Source: Rahnella woolbedingensis (GTDB taxonomy: Bacteria > Pseudomonadota > Gammaproteobacteria > Enterobacterales > Enterobacteriaceae). Taken from it: DNA of 64,000 nt. The notes under the pieces were generated by a model that saw nothing but the letters and a program-made list of their open reading frames with translations, searched no databases and was not told the origin of the DNA. A program made the translations under genes and the position numbers. Of this stretch, positions 53,740 through 63,268 are shown piece after piece; within the stretch, counting starts at the first letter, position 1; each line of letters starts with the position of its first letter. The stretch covers positions 42,045-106,044 of the forward strand of contig NZ_RAHH01000020.1 in the NCBI RefSeq assembly GCF_003602095.1, read 5' to 3'.

Positions 53740-55251
53740 ATGAAACCCACATCCAACTTGAATGATCTCAATGTGGTCGTACCGCCGCAAACGGGGCAAA
53801 AAAAGCGTCTGATCATGCTGTTTCTGCCGGTACTGGTGGCGGTGCTGTTGCTGCTGACGCCAGTACCCGCAGGCCTTGAGCCTTATGCATGGCACTTCTT
53901 CGCCATCTTCGTCGGGGTCATTGTCGGATTGATTTTTGAGCCGCTGCCGGGCGCGGTGATTGGCCTGACCGGCGTGGTCGTGATCGCCCTCTTCAGTCAG
54001 TGGCTGTTATTCAGCCCGGAAGAAATTGCCAACCCGAAATTTAAAATGCCGACCGAAGCGTTCAAATGGGCGGTGAGTGGATTTGGTAACTCGACCGTCT
54101 GGCTGATTTTCGGCGCATTTATGTTCGCCGCGGGCTATGACAAAACGCAGTTTGGTCGCCGTCTGGCGCTGATCCTTGTGAAATACCTCGGTCGCCGCAG
54201 CCTGACACTGGGTTACGCGATTACCTTCGCCGACCTGTTGCTCGCGCCTTTCACGCCTTCCAACACCGCACGCAGCGGCGGGACGATTTACCCGATCATC
54301 GCCAACCTGCCGCCGTTGTACGGCTCCAAGCCGAATGACCCGAGCGCGCGTAAAATCGGTTCGTATCTGATGTGGGTTGCGATCACCGCCGCCTGTATCA
54401 CCAGCTCGATGTTCCTCTCCGCCCTTGCCCCGAACCTGCTGGCGCTGGCGTTAGTGAAAAGCATCACCGGCTTTACGATTTCCTGGGGCATGTGGTTCCT
54501 GGCGTTTCTGCCACTGGGCGTACTGCTGATCCTGACCATGCCGCTGCTGGCCTACTGGTTCTATCCGCCGGAAGTAAAGATTAATGACGAAGTACCGCGC
54601 TGGGCGAAAAGCGAACTCGACAAGCTGGGTAAACTGTCGCGCAACGAAATCCTGCTGCTGATCTTCGTGTGTTCTGCACTGCTGATGTGGATTTTTGCCG
54701 CTGCCTGGATTGAACCGGCAATGGCTGCCCTGCTGGTTGTGGTACTGATGCTGTGGACCGGCGTGCTGAACTGGAACGACATCACCAGCAACAAACCGGC
54801 CTGGAACACCTTCGCCTGGTTCGCAACGCTGGTGGCACTGGCGGATGGTCTGGCCCGTGTCGGCTTTATCGCCTGGCTGGGCAAAGAAGGCGGACAGTTG
54901 CTTAACGGATTCGACCCGCAGGTCGCCGCCGTCATGCTGCTGATTGCGTTCTTCCTGCTGCACTATCTGTTCGCCAGTACCACGGCGCATACCACCGCGC
55001 TGTTACCGGCCATGCTGACCATCGCCGCAGCCATTCCGGGCATCAACATGCCGGTTTACTGCCTGATGATGGTGACATCGCTGGGTGTGATGGGGATCAT
55101 CACCCCGTACGGCACCGGCCCGAGCCCGATTTATTACGGCAGCGGCTATCTGCCGACTAAAGATTACTGGCGTCTGGGCACCATCTTCGGCGCTATCTTC
55201 CTCGGCGGCATGATGCTGATTGCCTATCCGTGGATGGTAATGATGTTCTGA
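53740..55251 (+). CDS. DASS family anion (dicarboxylate) transporter
   Basis: A 503-residue transporter of the divalent anion:Na+ symporter family, CitT/TtdT/YbhI-like, with about 12 membrane segments. The two family substrate loops are visible: SNTARSGGTIYPI near residue 170 and STTAHTTALLPAM near 415. It starts MKPTSNLNDLNVVVPPQTG. Sharing a regulatory region with a fumarate-reductase-like protein suggests uptake or exchange of fumarate or another C4/unsaturated acid; inferred. Confidence 0.87.
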   Translation: MKPTSNLNDLNVVVPPQTGQKKRLIMLFLPVLVAVLLLLTPVPAGLEPYAWHFFAIFVGVIVGLIFEPLPGAVIGLTGVVVIALFSQWLLFSPEEIANPKFKMPTEAFKWAVSGFGNSTVWLIFGAFMFAAGYDKTQFGRRLALILVKYLGRRSLTLGYAITFADLLLAPFTPSNTARSGGTIYPIIANLPPLYGSKPNDPSARKIGSYLMWVAITAACITSSMFLSALAPNLLALALVKSITGFTISWGMWFLAFLPLGVLLILTMPLLAYWFYPPEVKINDEVPRWAKSELDKLGKLSRNEILLLIFVCSALLMWIFAAAWIEPAMAALLVVVLMLWTGVLNWNDITSNKPAWNTFAWFATLVALADGLARVGFIAWLGKEGGQLLNGFDPQVAAVMLLIAFFLLHYLFASTTAHTTALLPAMLTIAAAIPGINMPVYCLMMVTSLGVMGIITPYGTGPSPIYYGSGYLPTKDYWRLGTIFGAIFLGGMMLIAYPWMVMMF

Positions 55252-55270
55252 TATCCGGCTCTGCAATAAA

Positions 55271-55308
55271 CAACGCGCCTGGGGGGATATCCGCAGGCGC
55301 GTTGTTTT
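55271..55308 (+). terminator. Terminator of the DASS transporter gene
   Basis: Stem CAACGCGCCTG/CAGGCGCGTTG (55271-55281 and 55294-55304), 11 bp perfect, followed by TTTTAT. It starts 20 bases after the stop. Confidence 0.88.
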
Positions 55309-55337
55309 ATGGGTAAGCAGGTCATGCCAGATACGAA

Positions 55338-56000
55338 TTACTGGCGGCTTCCGGCGCCAGCGCTGTCGGCAAAACTGATGCCGGTGGGGTATCCAGCCAC
55401 TCTGTAGATCTCAGAGATTATCTGCTTCGTTGCGTCTTCGACTGTCCCTTCATTCCGGCATAAAATCCAGCCCTGCTCTGCAATTTCTCGCTCGAACGCT
55501 TTGGTACAAGCGACATGCTCTTCCAGCTTATGGATCACCGTACTGCTTAGCCCACGCGATCGTGCCGCTGCCCTCGCCCATGAAATATCTGGTGCGGTAA
55601 CCACTCCCACATGCAGGTCTGGCACCTGCACGTTGCGTTCAATGTTAAGCTGCAAAATCTCTGCAAAGGGGACCATCCGGCGAAATGCGGCATCCGACGG
55701 GTACCAGCGATCCATCAGGATAATGCTGTCCGGTGGCTGTTTAGTCAGCACGTGCCGCGAAATCCAGGCACGGCTATCAGCAAAGCGCTCACAAACCTCA
55801 AGTTCTAAATCCAGGCTGGGATTTCTGACGAGCTTGTTAACGAGGGCCATTGTTTCTGCCCTATAGGGATCGCTTTTCTTCTCGCAAAGTCGAACCACCT
55901 TCTTGTTGTCTGCCCTGAGTACTTTCGTAATGGCCTCCAGTAGTGTGGTTTTACCGGCGCCCTTTGGCCCATCCAGAGAAACAAACAGCGGGCGGCTCAT
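55338..56000 (-). CDS. Thymidylate kinase-like P-loop protein
   Basis: A 220-residue P-loop kinase of the dTMP kinase fold. Walker A is GPKGAGKTT (11-19), and LMDRWYPSDAAFRR matches the DRxxxS substrate region. The lid-like part reads RAAARSRGLSSTV. It is not the housekeeping tmk, which lies with holB and has different motifs (EGLEGAGKTT in E. coli). Related proteins are often annotated dTMP kinase or deoxynucleoside kinase-like; the substrate is unknown. It stands alone on the minus strand, close to an unrelated peroxidase gene. Confidence 0.72.
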   Translation of the reverse strand: MSRPLFVSLDGPKGAGKTTLLEAITKVLRADNKKVVRLCEKKSDPYRAETMALVNKLVRNPSLDLELEVCERFADSRAWISRHVLTKQPPDSIILMDRWYPSDAAFRRMVPFAEILQLNIERNVQVPDLHVGVVTAPDISWARAAARSRGLSSTVIHKLEEHVACTKAFEREIAEQGWILCRNEGTVEDATKQIISEIYRVAGYPTGISFADSAGAGSRQ

Positions 56001-56090
56001 GTTTCAAATGTCGGCTGGCAGGCGGTTTTTATAAATCTCAAATCAGGCAAAAGCATCTTACTTCCTTCGTATGAACCGCCGCTCTTAGAT

Positions 56091-56567
56091 TTAAAGTGCA
56101 GCAAGAATAACGGATTCCATTTTCTCCGGGGTGGTGAACGGTGCAAAACGCTTGAGCGGTTTACCGTCACGTCCGATCAGGAACTTAGTGAAGTTCCACT
56201 TGATCCGTCCGCCCAGCACGCCGGGCAATTCGTCTTTCAGGTAACGAAACACCGGGTGCGTCGCGGCGCCGTTAATCTCCACTTTCTCAAATATCGGGAA
56301 ACTCACATCGTAGTTGATGTAGCAGGTCTGCGCGATTTCATCAGCATCGCCGGGTTCCTGATTACCAAACTGGTTGCAGGGAAAACCAAGCACCACCAGA
56401 CCCTGGGCGGCGAACTTCTTGTAGAGCGTTTCAAGGCCTGTGTACTGTGGCGTGAAGCCACAATGGCTGGCGGTATTCACCACCAGAACCAGCTTACCTG
56501 CATAGTCAGCCATAGAGATGAGCTGACCATCCAGACTGGTGGCGGTAAGCCGATGAAAGGTAGTCAT
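56091..56567 (-). CDS. Glutathione peroxidase family protein (BtuE-like)
   Basis: A 158-residue thiol peroxidase. The catalytic cysteine is C36 in NTASHCGFTPQY, and the tetrad Gln and Trp lie in GFPCNQFGNQEPG and KWNFTKFLI. Such non-selenium GPx enzymes reduce hydroperoxides, usually with thioredoxin. E. coli BtuE has 183 residues; this is the shorter common bacterial type. Single gene. Confidence 0.9.
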   Translation of the reverse strand: MTTFHRLTATSLDGQLISMADYAGKLVLVVNTASHCGFTPQYTGLETLYKKFAAQGLVVLGFPCNQFGNQEPGDADEIAQTCYINYDVSFPIFEKVEINGAATHPVFRYLKDELPGVLGGRIKWNFTKFLIGRDGKPLKRFAPFTTPEKMESVILAAL

Positions 56568-56592
56568 ATCGGGATCCTCAAAATAGGTGTTA

Positions 56593-57316
56593 CTACTTTT
56601 CCGCCATCACGGTTTCAATAAACCCGGCGAACTGCCGTGCCTTGGCGCTTGCCAGACGACCATTAGGAAACACGGCCCATAAATCGATAGTGGGCAGTTG
56701 CCACGCCGTCAGCACTTTTTTAACCTCTCCGCTTGCCAGCTCCTCAGCAAACATCCAGTCGGAAGCAATGCACAATCCCATATGACTGAGCACGGCAGCG
56801 CGTTGCCCTTCGGCGGCACTGTAACGAATGCGCCCGCTCACCGATATGGAAATAACGGCTCCCTCACGGGTGAATGACCAGAGGCTGGGCTGAAGGGTAT
56901 ACAGGATGGCTTCATGTTCTGCCAACCCGGCCGGGGGGCGGGGCTCTCCTTTTTTGGCGAGATAGCCAGGCGTGGCGATAACGGAGCGTGGACTGGTCGC
57001 CATTTTGCGGGCCACGGCGGCAGAGTCAGGTAAATTCCCCATCCTCAGCGAAACGTCAACACCTTCAGCAATCAGGTCAATCATCCGATCGTCAAGAATG
57101 ACATCCACATCCAGTTCAGGATGTTGTTCAAGAAAGCGCGGAAGCTGAGGTATGACATGCAATCTGGCAAAAGTCGTTGCGGCCGAAATGCGCAGTTTTC
57201 CGCAAAGCCCTTTTCCGGCTCCTCTGGCAGCCAGTTCAGCCTCGTCGGCTTCCTGCAGGGCGGCGCGCGCCCGTTCGTAAAATCGTTGACCTGCCTCGGT
57301 CGGCGTCAGGCCGTGG
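56593..57316 (-). pseudogene. LysR regulator lacking its DNA-binding domain
   Basis: The frame from HGLTPTEAGQRFYERARAAL to the stop matches a LysR effector region (GKLRISAATTFARLHVIPQL, LDDRMIDLIAEGVDVSLRMG) of about 240 residues. The first 55-60 residues with the helix-turn-helix are missing. The open frame continues to an ATG at 57372, but its first residues are the shifted reading of VOC-like sequence. The protein, if made, could not bind DNA by itself. A deletion or recombination removed the 5' part. Confidence 0.75.
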
Positions 57317-57379
57317 CTTGCTTGTGTAATATTCAATCGCTCGATCATAATCGACGGCGACGATAGCCACATACCCCAT
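57317..57379 (-). pseudogene. Short VOC/glyoxalase-like 5' gene remnant
   Basis: From an ATG at 57379 on the minus strand a second frame reads MGYVAIVAVDYDRAIEYYTS followed by K, typical for the start of glyoxalase/VOC-superfamily proteins (DYDxAIxFY pattern). It stops being family-like exactly where the LysR homology begins, so two genes were fused by deletion. Too short for a firm family call. Confidence 0.45.
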
Positions 57380-57429
57380 GCATCTTTATGGTGTGTTTAT
57401 CGACGGGGGAGTAGCTTTGTTTGAATACT

Positions 57430-57915
57430 TCAGTCGGCAGCACGGGCAAGCTCATCTAATTTTTGACCAAAAACCCGATGGTAATTAACGCTCTTGATAA
57501 CCTGAGCACCGAGAGACTCATAAAACTTCTGAGCCAATGGATCTGCTGCCACCGATAACCAATCGAGTTGAAAGCACCCCCGCTCTTGAGCACGGTTTGC
57601 TATAAAACCCATCAACTTTCTACCAATTCCTGCCCTTCTGAAAGATGCAGAAACAAAAAGCTCTTTGATAAACATTTGTCCACTGAAACGTGGTGAGGGG
57701 TACATCACTGAAACACATGAAAACGCAGCTATAACGCCATCACAAACCACTTTGTGAACTTCAGTACTGGAGTTGGCTGCAAAGACCTTATCCTTCAGAT
57801 AAGAGGACATGTCACTCCTCGACAGGCAAAGTTTTTGGTTATAGTAGGTTTCCATTTCGATAAAAATTTCAACCAACTCATCATATTCATATGGTATGCA
57901 GATGGTGATATCCAT
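57430..57915 (-). CDS. GNAT family N-acetyltransferase
   Basis: A 161-residue acetyltransferase. Acetyl-CoA-binding motif A is ELFVSASFRRAGIGRKLMGF, with the R/QxxGxG/A pattern as RRAGIG, and motif B is DPLAQKFYESLGAQVIKSVN. Start ATG 57915 follows AAGGGAG; an in-frame upstream ATG at 57951 is less likely. The acceptor substrate is unknown. Single gene with lower GC than the core genes. Confidence 0.85.
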   Translation of the reverse strand: MDITICIPYEYDELVEIFIEMETYYNQKLCLSRSDMSSYLKDKVFAANSSTEVHKVVCDGVIAAFSCVSVMYPSPRFSGQMFIKELFVSASFRRAGIGRKLMGFIANRAQERGCFQLDWLSVAADPLAQKFYESLGAQVIKSVNYHRVFGQKLDELARAAD

Positions 57916-57951
57916 GTATGCTCCCTTAAGAAAAATGTAATGATTTATCAT

Positions 57952-58192
57952 AGCCTAACGACAAGTCGAAGCGGTGGAGCTATCACCAAAGATCTCTACA
58001 GCGTATCTTTTAAAACCATCTATAGTGCTAATGTTTGCTATTAGCAGTTAGCCGCTCGCAGCAGCTATGAGTTGCCCCTATGTCTGTTTATATTGAAACC
58101 CATAATATTGTGCAATCTTCAGTTTATGCTCAAATATTGTTGAAATGCAGGTATTCTAAAAAACATCCTCTATCCCGGAAGCCATTACAACA
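57952..58192. other. Non-coding gap between GNAT and MFS genes
   Basis: About 240 bases of AT-rich DNA with promoters for the divergent GNAT and MFS genes expected. No operator, RNA or ORF was recognised. Confidence 0.3.
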
Positions 58193-59443
58193 ATGAATTC
58201 GTGTAACAAAAGAGCTCGAGCTTATCACTTCAAAGCCTTTCGTCATCTATTTGTTGCACGCCTGTTTACCGTACTGGGTAATGGTATTGCACCGATCGCA
58301 CTTGCGTTCGCAGTCCTTGATATTGGCGGAGCCGTCACTGATTTAGGTATCGTTGTCGCATCACGTTCCATTTTTAACGTTGCATTCTTGTTAATTGGTG
58401 GAGTACTGGCGGACCGCTATTCACGTAGTCTCGTTTTAGTCTCATCTTCAGTAATAGCCGCCGTTTCACAAGCTATCGTTGCATGGTCGGTGCTGGATGG
58501 TTCAGCTACTGTGATGAGCCTGGCATTACTCGGTGCGCTGAACGGAGCGGCTGCCGGTATCGCATTACCTGCGTCTTCTGCGCTGGTTCCTCAGACTGTT
58601 CCAGGACAGAATTTGCGTGAAGCCAACGCATTAATCCAGCTCGGTATTTATAGCGGTACCGTAATCGGCGCTTCGCTAGGTGGAATGTTGACTAGTACAG
58701 TCGGTCCGGGTTGGGGACTCGCAATTGATGCGCTGGGTTTCGCGGTCTCTGCACCACTTTATTTCTTCATTCGCGCTACATCAATTGAGGCATGTCCATC
58801 CCAGAATAATATCTTGCAAGATTTAAAAGAGGGGTGGAAAGAATTCGCCAGTCGAGCTTGGGTCTGGTCGATTGTTGTTCAGTTTACTATTATTAATGCT
58901 GCTTTTAGTGGTGTTGTTATGGTGCTCGGGCCAGTGATTGCTGATAGCTCATTTGGACGAACTAATTGGGGGATTATCGTTGCCGCGCAAAGTGTTGGCC
59001 TGATTGCAGGTTCGTTCCTTGCCCTGCGATGGCGTCCACGGCGAGATCTCTTTATAGGCGTCATGTTGATATCACTTTGCTCAGTGCCGATTTTTATGCT
59101 CAGCCAGTTTGCTTCGGCATTGTGGCTTACAGCCGCTTTTTTTATTGCAGGTGTCGCTTTTGGCCTGTTCGGCGTTTCCTGGGCTCATTCGCTACAAACG
59201 CATATTCCGCAGGAGAAATTGGCTCGCGTATACGCCTATGATGCAGTGGGTTCGTTTGTGGCTATTCCGTTCGGTGAGCTGGTAGCCGGACCGTTAGCAA
59301 TACATTTTGGGAGCAGCAATGTACTCTTAGTTTCAGCGATGGCGGTAGTCATCGCCACTATAGCTGCCAGTATGGTTCCTGCAATCAGGCTGCTGGATAA
59401 CTCATCTCAGATTAAGTCCCAAAAAGTTACCAATTCCTTATGA
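58193..59443 (+). CDS. MFS transporter (MFS_3/EntS-like efflux type)
   Basis: A 416-residue major facilitator with about 11-12 membrane segments. The loop 2-3 motif is GGVLADRYSRSLVLVSSSVI and the N-terminal region reads FRHLFVARLFTVLGNGIAPI. This is typical of the MFS_3 group that includes enterobactin exporter EntS and macrolide exporters. The substrate is unknown. A copy of the window's intergenic repeat begins 31 bases after the stop. Confidence 0.85.
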   Translation: MNSCNKRARAYHFKAFRHLFVARLFTVLGNGIAPIALAFAVLDIGGAVTDLGIVVASRSIFNVAFLLIGGVLADRYSRSLVLVSSSVIAAVSQAIVAWSVLDGSATVMSLALLGALNGAAAGIALPASSALVPQTVPGQNLREANALIQLGIYSGTVIGASLGGMLTSTVGPGWGLAIDALGFAVSAPLYFFIRATSIEACPSQNNILQDLKEGWKEFASRAWVWSIVVQFTIINAAFSGVVMVLGPVIADSSFGRTNWGIIVAAQSVGLIAGSFLALRWRPRRDLFIGVMLISLCSVPIFMLSQFASALWLTAAFFIAGVAFGLFGVSWAHSLQTHIPQEKLARVYAYDAVGSFVAIPFGELVAGPLAIHFGSSNVLLVSAMAVVIATIAASMVPAIRLLDNSSQIKSQKVTNSL

Positions 59444-59474
59444 TGTCCTCAAAAATATGCTGCGATGTTAGGAA

Positions 59475-59550
59475 CGTATGCTCCTGGCACGAAGCAGACA
59501 AATTACCTGAGCTGAAGATCCGCTGTGAGCGAGGAGCGGAAGTTCGCAAT
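59475..59550. repeat. Intergenic repeat, copy A
   Basis: Contains CTCCTGGCACGAAGCAGACA and, after a variable middle, GATCCGCTGTGAGCGAGGAG with CGGAAGTT. It aligns with copies at 63044-63119 and 63914-63990, all about 76 bases long. The remainder of the 318-base gap to the next gene shows nothing else. Confidence 0.75.
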
Positions 59551-59761
59551 GTATACTTACATCAAGGTATCTTTAGTTATGGGTAGCAGGTCAAATCACT
59601 ATGAAGAAGTGTTTGTCTTTAAATTGGCCACCGACACTCTCTGACTATCGACGGCGACTTTCGTGCTTAAATTAAACATACCAGCTACTTATTTACCTAC
59701 TATACTCATGGTGTTGCTTTACTTGATTAGCAACACACCATCATCCACCAGGAGATATTAA

Positions 59762-60031
59762 ATGAAGAAACTTGTGCTTGGCCTTATTTCAATAACCCTA
59801 TCATTCAGCGTATTCTCAGCAGAACTAATGTCAAAAGTAGAGTTTGAAAAGGTGAAACAAAACTATGTTAAAGTTGGTGACATATCTGTTTCTGGTGAAG
59901 TAGCACAGTCTGACGCGAAGAAAGAACTTTCGAAAAAAGCGGATGCTAAAGGTGGTGATATTTATGTTTTAACCTCGGCAAATACCTCGAATAAAATTTC
60001 TGGCACCGCAATCGTTTATAAGAAAAAGTAG
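59762..60031 (+). CDS. YdgH/BhsA/McbA-like protein (DUF1471)
   Basis: An 89-residue small secreted protein. The signal peptide MKKLVLGLISITLSFSVFSA is cleaved near residue 20. The mature domain VKVGDISVSGEVAQSDAKKE, LSKKADAKGGDIYVLTSANT and KISGTAIVYKKK is the DUF1471 fold of BhsA, McbA and related stress or biofilm proteins, periplasmic or cell-surface. It is preceded by CAGGAG. Monocistronic, in a zone of lone genes. Confidence 0.88.
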   Translation: MKKLVLGLISITLSFSVFSAELMSKVEFEKVKQNYVKVGDISVSGEVAQSDAKKELSKKADAKGGDIYVLTSANTSNKISGTAIVYKKK

Positions 60032-60316
60032 TATATAGAAAGTTTACACTGATAGCCGAATACTTAAAAAGCATTTACTTTTTTGGTAGGCATAGTCATT
60101 GGAAGTGAGTTACATAATGAGAGTAGATACTTTGATTAAAGAAACTTCTCCGCTCAGTAGAATTTTCTCTGTGTAATTTAATAATGGTTTTCATCTTTTC
60201 GGGTGAAGCACTTGTGTTGCAAAGGACATGATGAGCAAAGCTTCAATTAACCCAAACTTTAAAAAGTCTACCTCATGTCTCGATGCCCTGAAATCGCCAC
60301 AGGCTCGATTGCGCGA
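60032..60316. other. Non-coding gap after the DUF1471 gene
   Basis: About 285 AT-rich bases between convergent genes. I found no ORF with family-like sequence and no strong hairpin with a T-tract. Confidence 0.3.
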
Positions 60317-61279
60317 TCAAAAACTGATTGCCATGCCGATACCGTAACCCGTGGTGTTATTTCCGAACATGTAGCGTGCGAGCACGCGTGTACGGCTGAT
60401 CACAATATCATACTTGCTGCTATCGAGTTCCAACCCAAGGCCTAACGAATTTAAGCTATCAAAACCTAACTGGCCTCGTTGATTTCCCAGGTATTCTGTG
60501 CGTGCACCTTCCATTACATACCGTACCGGTTTATCCAATAGCGTCCAGTCGGCTATTGGTGCTCTACGGCGCAGATATAACCCAACATTTTCCGCGTCGG
60601 CGTTGCCGCTGACAACGTCCGAGCTAGTGGCGAAACTTTGCAAATGTTGATAGGAATAGCGTAATTCCAGGTCAATATCCTGGGTCTTGGAGAACAGTTC
60701 GTAGTCAAGCATCAGTGCTCCGCCCAACCCGTAGGCATTAAGGCGTCCACCGTCGAGGAAGTCGTACTCACCGCCCCTTTGGCGTTGAAGCACCCGGGCG
60801 CCGATGCGTAAATCGCTCGCCACTGTACCTAACGAAAAGTTAGCAATGGGGCGTAAGACCAAGTTACCACCCAATTTATCTTTGAGAAGCCGGATGTCCC
60901 AGCCAATGCCCCCGGTGGCCGTCACGCTGTTCCATTTGACCGGGATATTACGACTCTCGCTGCCATTGGAGACAACAAACTGGGGATCGTATCGACTATA
61001 TCCCAGAACACCTTCCAGATAGATGGGGACCTTTTCACTCAACGTAGCTCCGCCACCCATCTGAGTGAGAGAGAGCGCCGTACTCTCGTTGGATGCATTG
61101 CGGATATTGAGGTCGCTGGCGGTGATATCAGGCACCACCGTATAAGTCATTAGTGAAAGAACCGCATTGGCCCGTTTCTTGATGAGGTCCCCACCGGCGG
61201 AGAAAGTTTTCGCGCTTCCCAGCAATAGTATTAATAAGATGACCATTTGGAACTGATAAATTGAGAACCGTATCACCAT
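60317..61279 (-). CDS. Solitary outer-membrane autotransporter-like beta-barrel protein
   Basis: A 320-residue protein with an N-terminal signal (about residues 1-30, FQMVILLILLLGSAKTFSA) and a body of alternating amphipathic strands rich in Gly, Tyr and Arg (YLEGVLGYSRYDPQFVV, LVLRPIANFSLGTVASDLRI) that ends YGIGMAISF with terminal Phe, typical for outer-membrane barrels. There is no passenger domain, as in the solitary autotransporter-barrel family. ATG 61279 has GGAG six bases upstream; an ATG at 61291 lies before that site. Function unknown. Confidence 0.68.
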   Translation of the reverse strand: MVIRFSIYQFQMVILLILLLGSAKTFSAGGDLIKKRANAVLSLMTYTVVPDITASDLNIRNASNESTALSLTQMGGGATLSEKVPIYLEGVLGYSRYDPQFVVSNGSESRNIPVKWNSVTATGGIGWDIRLLKDKLGGNLVLRPIANFSLGTVASDLRIGARVLQRQRGGEYDFLDGGRLNAYGLGGALMLDYELFSKTQDIDLELRYSYQHLQSFATSSDVVSGNADAENVGLYLRRRAPIADWTLLDKPVRYVMEGARTEYLGNQRGQLGFDSLNSLGLGLELDSSKYDIVISRTRVLARYMFGNNTTGYGIGMAISF

Positions 61280-61524
61280 ACTTGGCTCCATTAAAACCCT
61301 TTGCTGGTGGAATATAGTTATATTATATGTTTTTTCTTTAAATGAGCGCTGAGAAAGCGCGATGAAAATCGGTCCATCACATATAAAACAGTTCTGATTT
61401 CATGTAGTTAAATTTAAGTACTCTGTAAACATTCAGGATAGTGTATTAATGCGCATAAAAAAAGGCAGCTATGCTATTTAACGTCTATTATTTACTCAAC
61501 ACCACTTATTGAGGTTCTGCCGCT

Positions 61525-61848
61525 ATGTTACTGAATTATTTTGCATTGGGTGTTCTTATTGTAGTCTTCCTCGTTATTTTTTATGGAATTATTATTCTTC
61601 ATGATATTCCCTATCTCATTGCCAAATCCAGGAACCATCCTCATGCTGATGCTATCCACGTGGCAGGCTGGGTGAGTTTATTTACGCTACATGTTATTTG
61701 GCCGTTTTTATGGATATGGGCCACATTGTATCGTCCCGAACGCGGATGGGGTATGCAAACTCAGGAAGCTTCGCTGACCCAGTTGCAGCAACGGGTCAGC
61801 GAATTAGAACAAAAACTGGTGAATATCAACATTCCTCCATTGGAGTAA
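61525..61848 (+). CDS. yiaW: DUF3302 inner-membrane protein (YiaW-like)
   Basis: A 107-residue membrane protein with two hydrophobic segments (about 4-28 and 47-68) and a C-terminal coiled coil ([20 protein letters not shown]). DHIPYLIA-type [19 protein letters not shown] and [20 protein letters not shown] match the DUF3302/YiaW family. It starts 4 bases before the HlyD-like gene, the same pairing as E. coli yiaW-yiaV. Confidence 0.85.
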   Translation: MLLNYFALGVLIVVFLVIFYGIIILHDIPYLIAKSRNHPHADAIHVAGWVSLFTLHVIWPFLWIWATLYRPERGWGMQTQEASLTQLQQRVSELEQKLVNINIPPLE

Positions 61849-61852
61849 CACG

Positions 61853-62989
61853 ATGGATCTACTCATTATCCTGACTTATGTCGCCTTTGCGTGGGCAATA
61901 TTTAAGATTTTCAAAATACCGGTAAATAAATGGACAATACCCACCGCGGCCTTAGGTGGCGTCTTTTTAATTGGCGCGCTTATTTTATTGATGAATTACA
62001 ACCATCCCTATACTGATTTGGCGCAAAAAGCGGTTATTTCAATTCCTATTACTCCTCAGGTAACGGGTATTGTTAGCGAGGTAACAAATAAACAAAATAC
62101 GTTAATGAAAAAAGGAGACGTTCTTTTCAAGATCGACCCAACTCGCTTCCAGGCTCGTGTTGATAAATTACAAGCTGATCTGGTGACTGCTATTCACAAT
62201 AATCAAGTACTCAAGGGACAATTAGAGAGCGCTGTCGCTAATACATCACGCGTCAGTGCCGAACGCGATCGTTTATATAAAGACTACCAACGCTACCTTG
62301 CCGGGAGCAAAGCGCGTGTAAACCCTTTTTCTGAAAGTGATATTGATAATGCCCGGCAAAACTACCTGGCTCAAGATGCGCTTGTGAAAGGATCGGTTGC
62401 CGAGCAGTCTCAGATTCGAAGTCAGTTAGACAGCGTGCTGAACGGGGAGCAATCGCAAATAGTGAGTATCAGAGCTCAGTTGGCAGAAGCTAAATATAAT
62501 CTTGAGCAAACCGTCGTTCGGGCTCCGAGTAACGGTTATATCACTCAAGTATTGATTCGCCCTGGAACTTATGCGGCTTCCCTTCCCCTGCGCCCGGTAA
62601 TGATATTTATTCCTCAGCAAAAAAGGCAAATCATAGCTCAGTTCAGACAAAACTCGCTGCTACGATTGGTGGCTGGCGATGAGGCTGAAGTTGTATTCAA
62701 CGCACTACCAGGGCAAGTATTTTCTGGAAAATTAACCAGTATTCTTCCCGTAGTACCAGGAGGGGCATATCAGGCTCAGGGTACCCTTCAGTCACTGAGT
62801 AACGTTATGGGCAGCGACAGCGTGATTGCCATAATTGAACTGGCGCCAAACGATGAAATTGACGCTTTGCCTGATGGTATTTACGCACAAGTGGCCGTGT
62901 ACTCAGACTATTTCCCCCATGTTTCAGTGATGCGTAAAGTACTGCTGCGCATGACCAGTTGGATGCACTACCTCTATCTGGATCATTAG
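61853..62989 (+). CDS. yiaV: HlyD/EmrA-like membrane fusion protein (YiaV-like)
   Basis: A 378-residue periplasmic adaptor with two N-terminal hydrophobic segments (about 2-20 and 32-47), first half-lipoyl domain [20 protein letters not shown], a coiled-coil hairpin (about 105-215) and second half-lipoyl region [20 protein letters not shown]. Same length as E. coli YiaV (378 residues). It should join an inner-membrane exporter to the outer membrane; no exporter gene follows, and the DUF3302 protein may be its partner. Confidence 0.87.
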   Translation: MDLLIILTYVAFAWAIFKIFKIPVNKWTIPTAALGGVFLIGALILLMNYNHPYTDLAQKAVISIPITPQVTGIVSEVTNKQNTLMKKGDVLFKIDPTRFQARVDKLQADLVTAIHNNQVLKGQLESAVANTSRVSAERDRLYKDYQRYLAGSKARVNPFSESDIDNARQNYLAQDALVKGSVAEQSQIRSQLDSVLNGEQSQIVSIRAQLAEAKYNLEQTVVRAPSNGYITQVLIRPGTYAASLPLRPVMIFIPQQKRQIIAQFRQNSLLRLVAGDEAEVVFNALPGQVFSGKLTSILPVVPGGAYQAQGTLQSLSNVMGSDSVIAIIELAPNDEIDALPDGIYAQVAVYSDYFPHVSVMRKVLLRMTSWMHYLYLDH

Positions 62990-63021
62990 TGAAATGGTCG
63001 AAAAAGTTGGCCACTTCATGA

Positions 63022-63040
63022 GGGGGCATTTAAAACCCCC
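63022..63040. repeat. Small GC hairpin next to repeat copy B
   Basis: GGGGG (63022-63026) and CCCCC (63036-63040) flank CATTTAAAA. It begins 33 bases after the HlyD-like gene and has no T-tract on either strand. Confidence 0.4.
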
Positions 63041-63043
63041 ATA

Positions 63044-63119
63044 GGTCCGCTCTTGGCACGAAGCAGACAAGCACGTGACGCTGAAGGTCTGCTGAGAGCG
63101 TGGAGCGGAAGTTATGCTC
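63044..63119. repeat. Intergenic repeat, copy B
   Basis: GGTCCGCTCTTGGCACGAAG with CAGACA, variable middle, then GGTCTGCTGAGAGCGTGGAG and CGGAAGTTATGCTC. Inverted TCCGCT/AGCGGA elements mark both ends. It aligns with copies A and C. Confidence 0.75.
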
Positions 63120-63268
63120 AAAAGAACATTGATGCATGCCGCAGCCTCGTTGCATCCGAATAAGTCTGGTTTTATCTGGCAGATTCGTTACCTTTTTTTA
63201 ACAAAATTCTGCAATGGATTGATTAGCGTAAAGCAAGTGGATAAAATCCACTCTTTCGGGTAAAGAAA

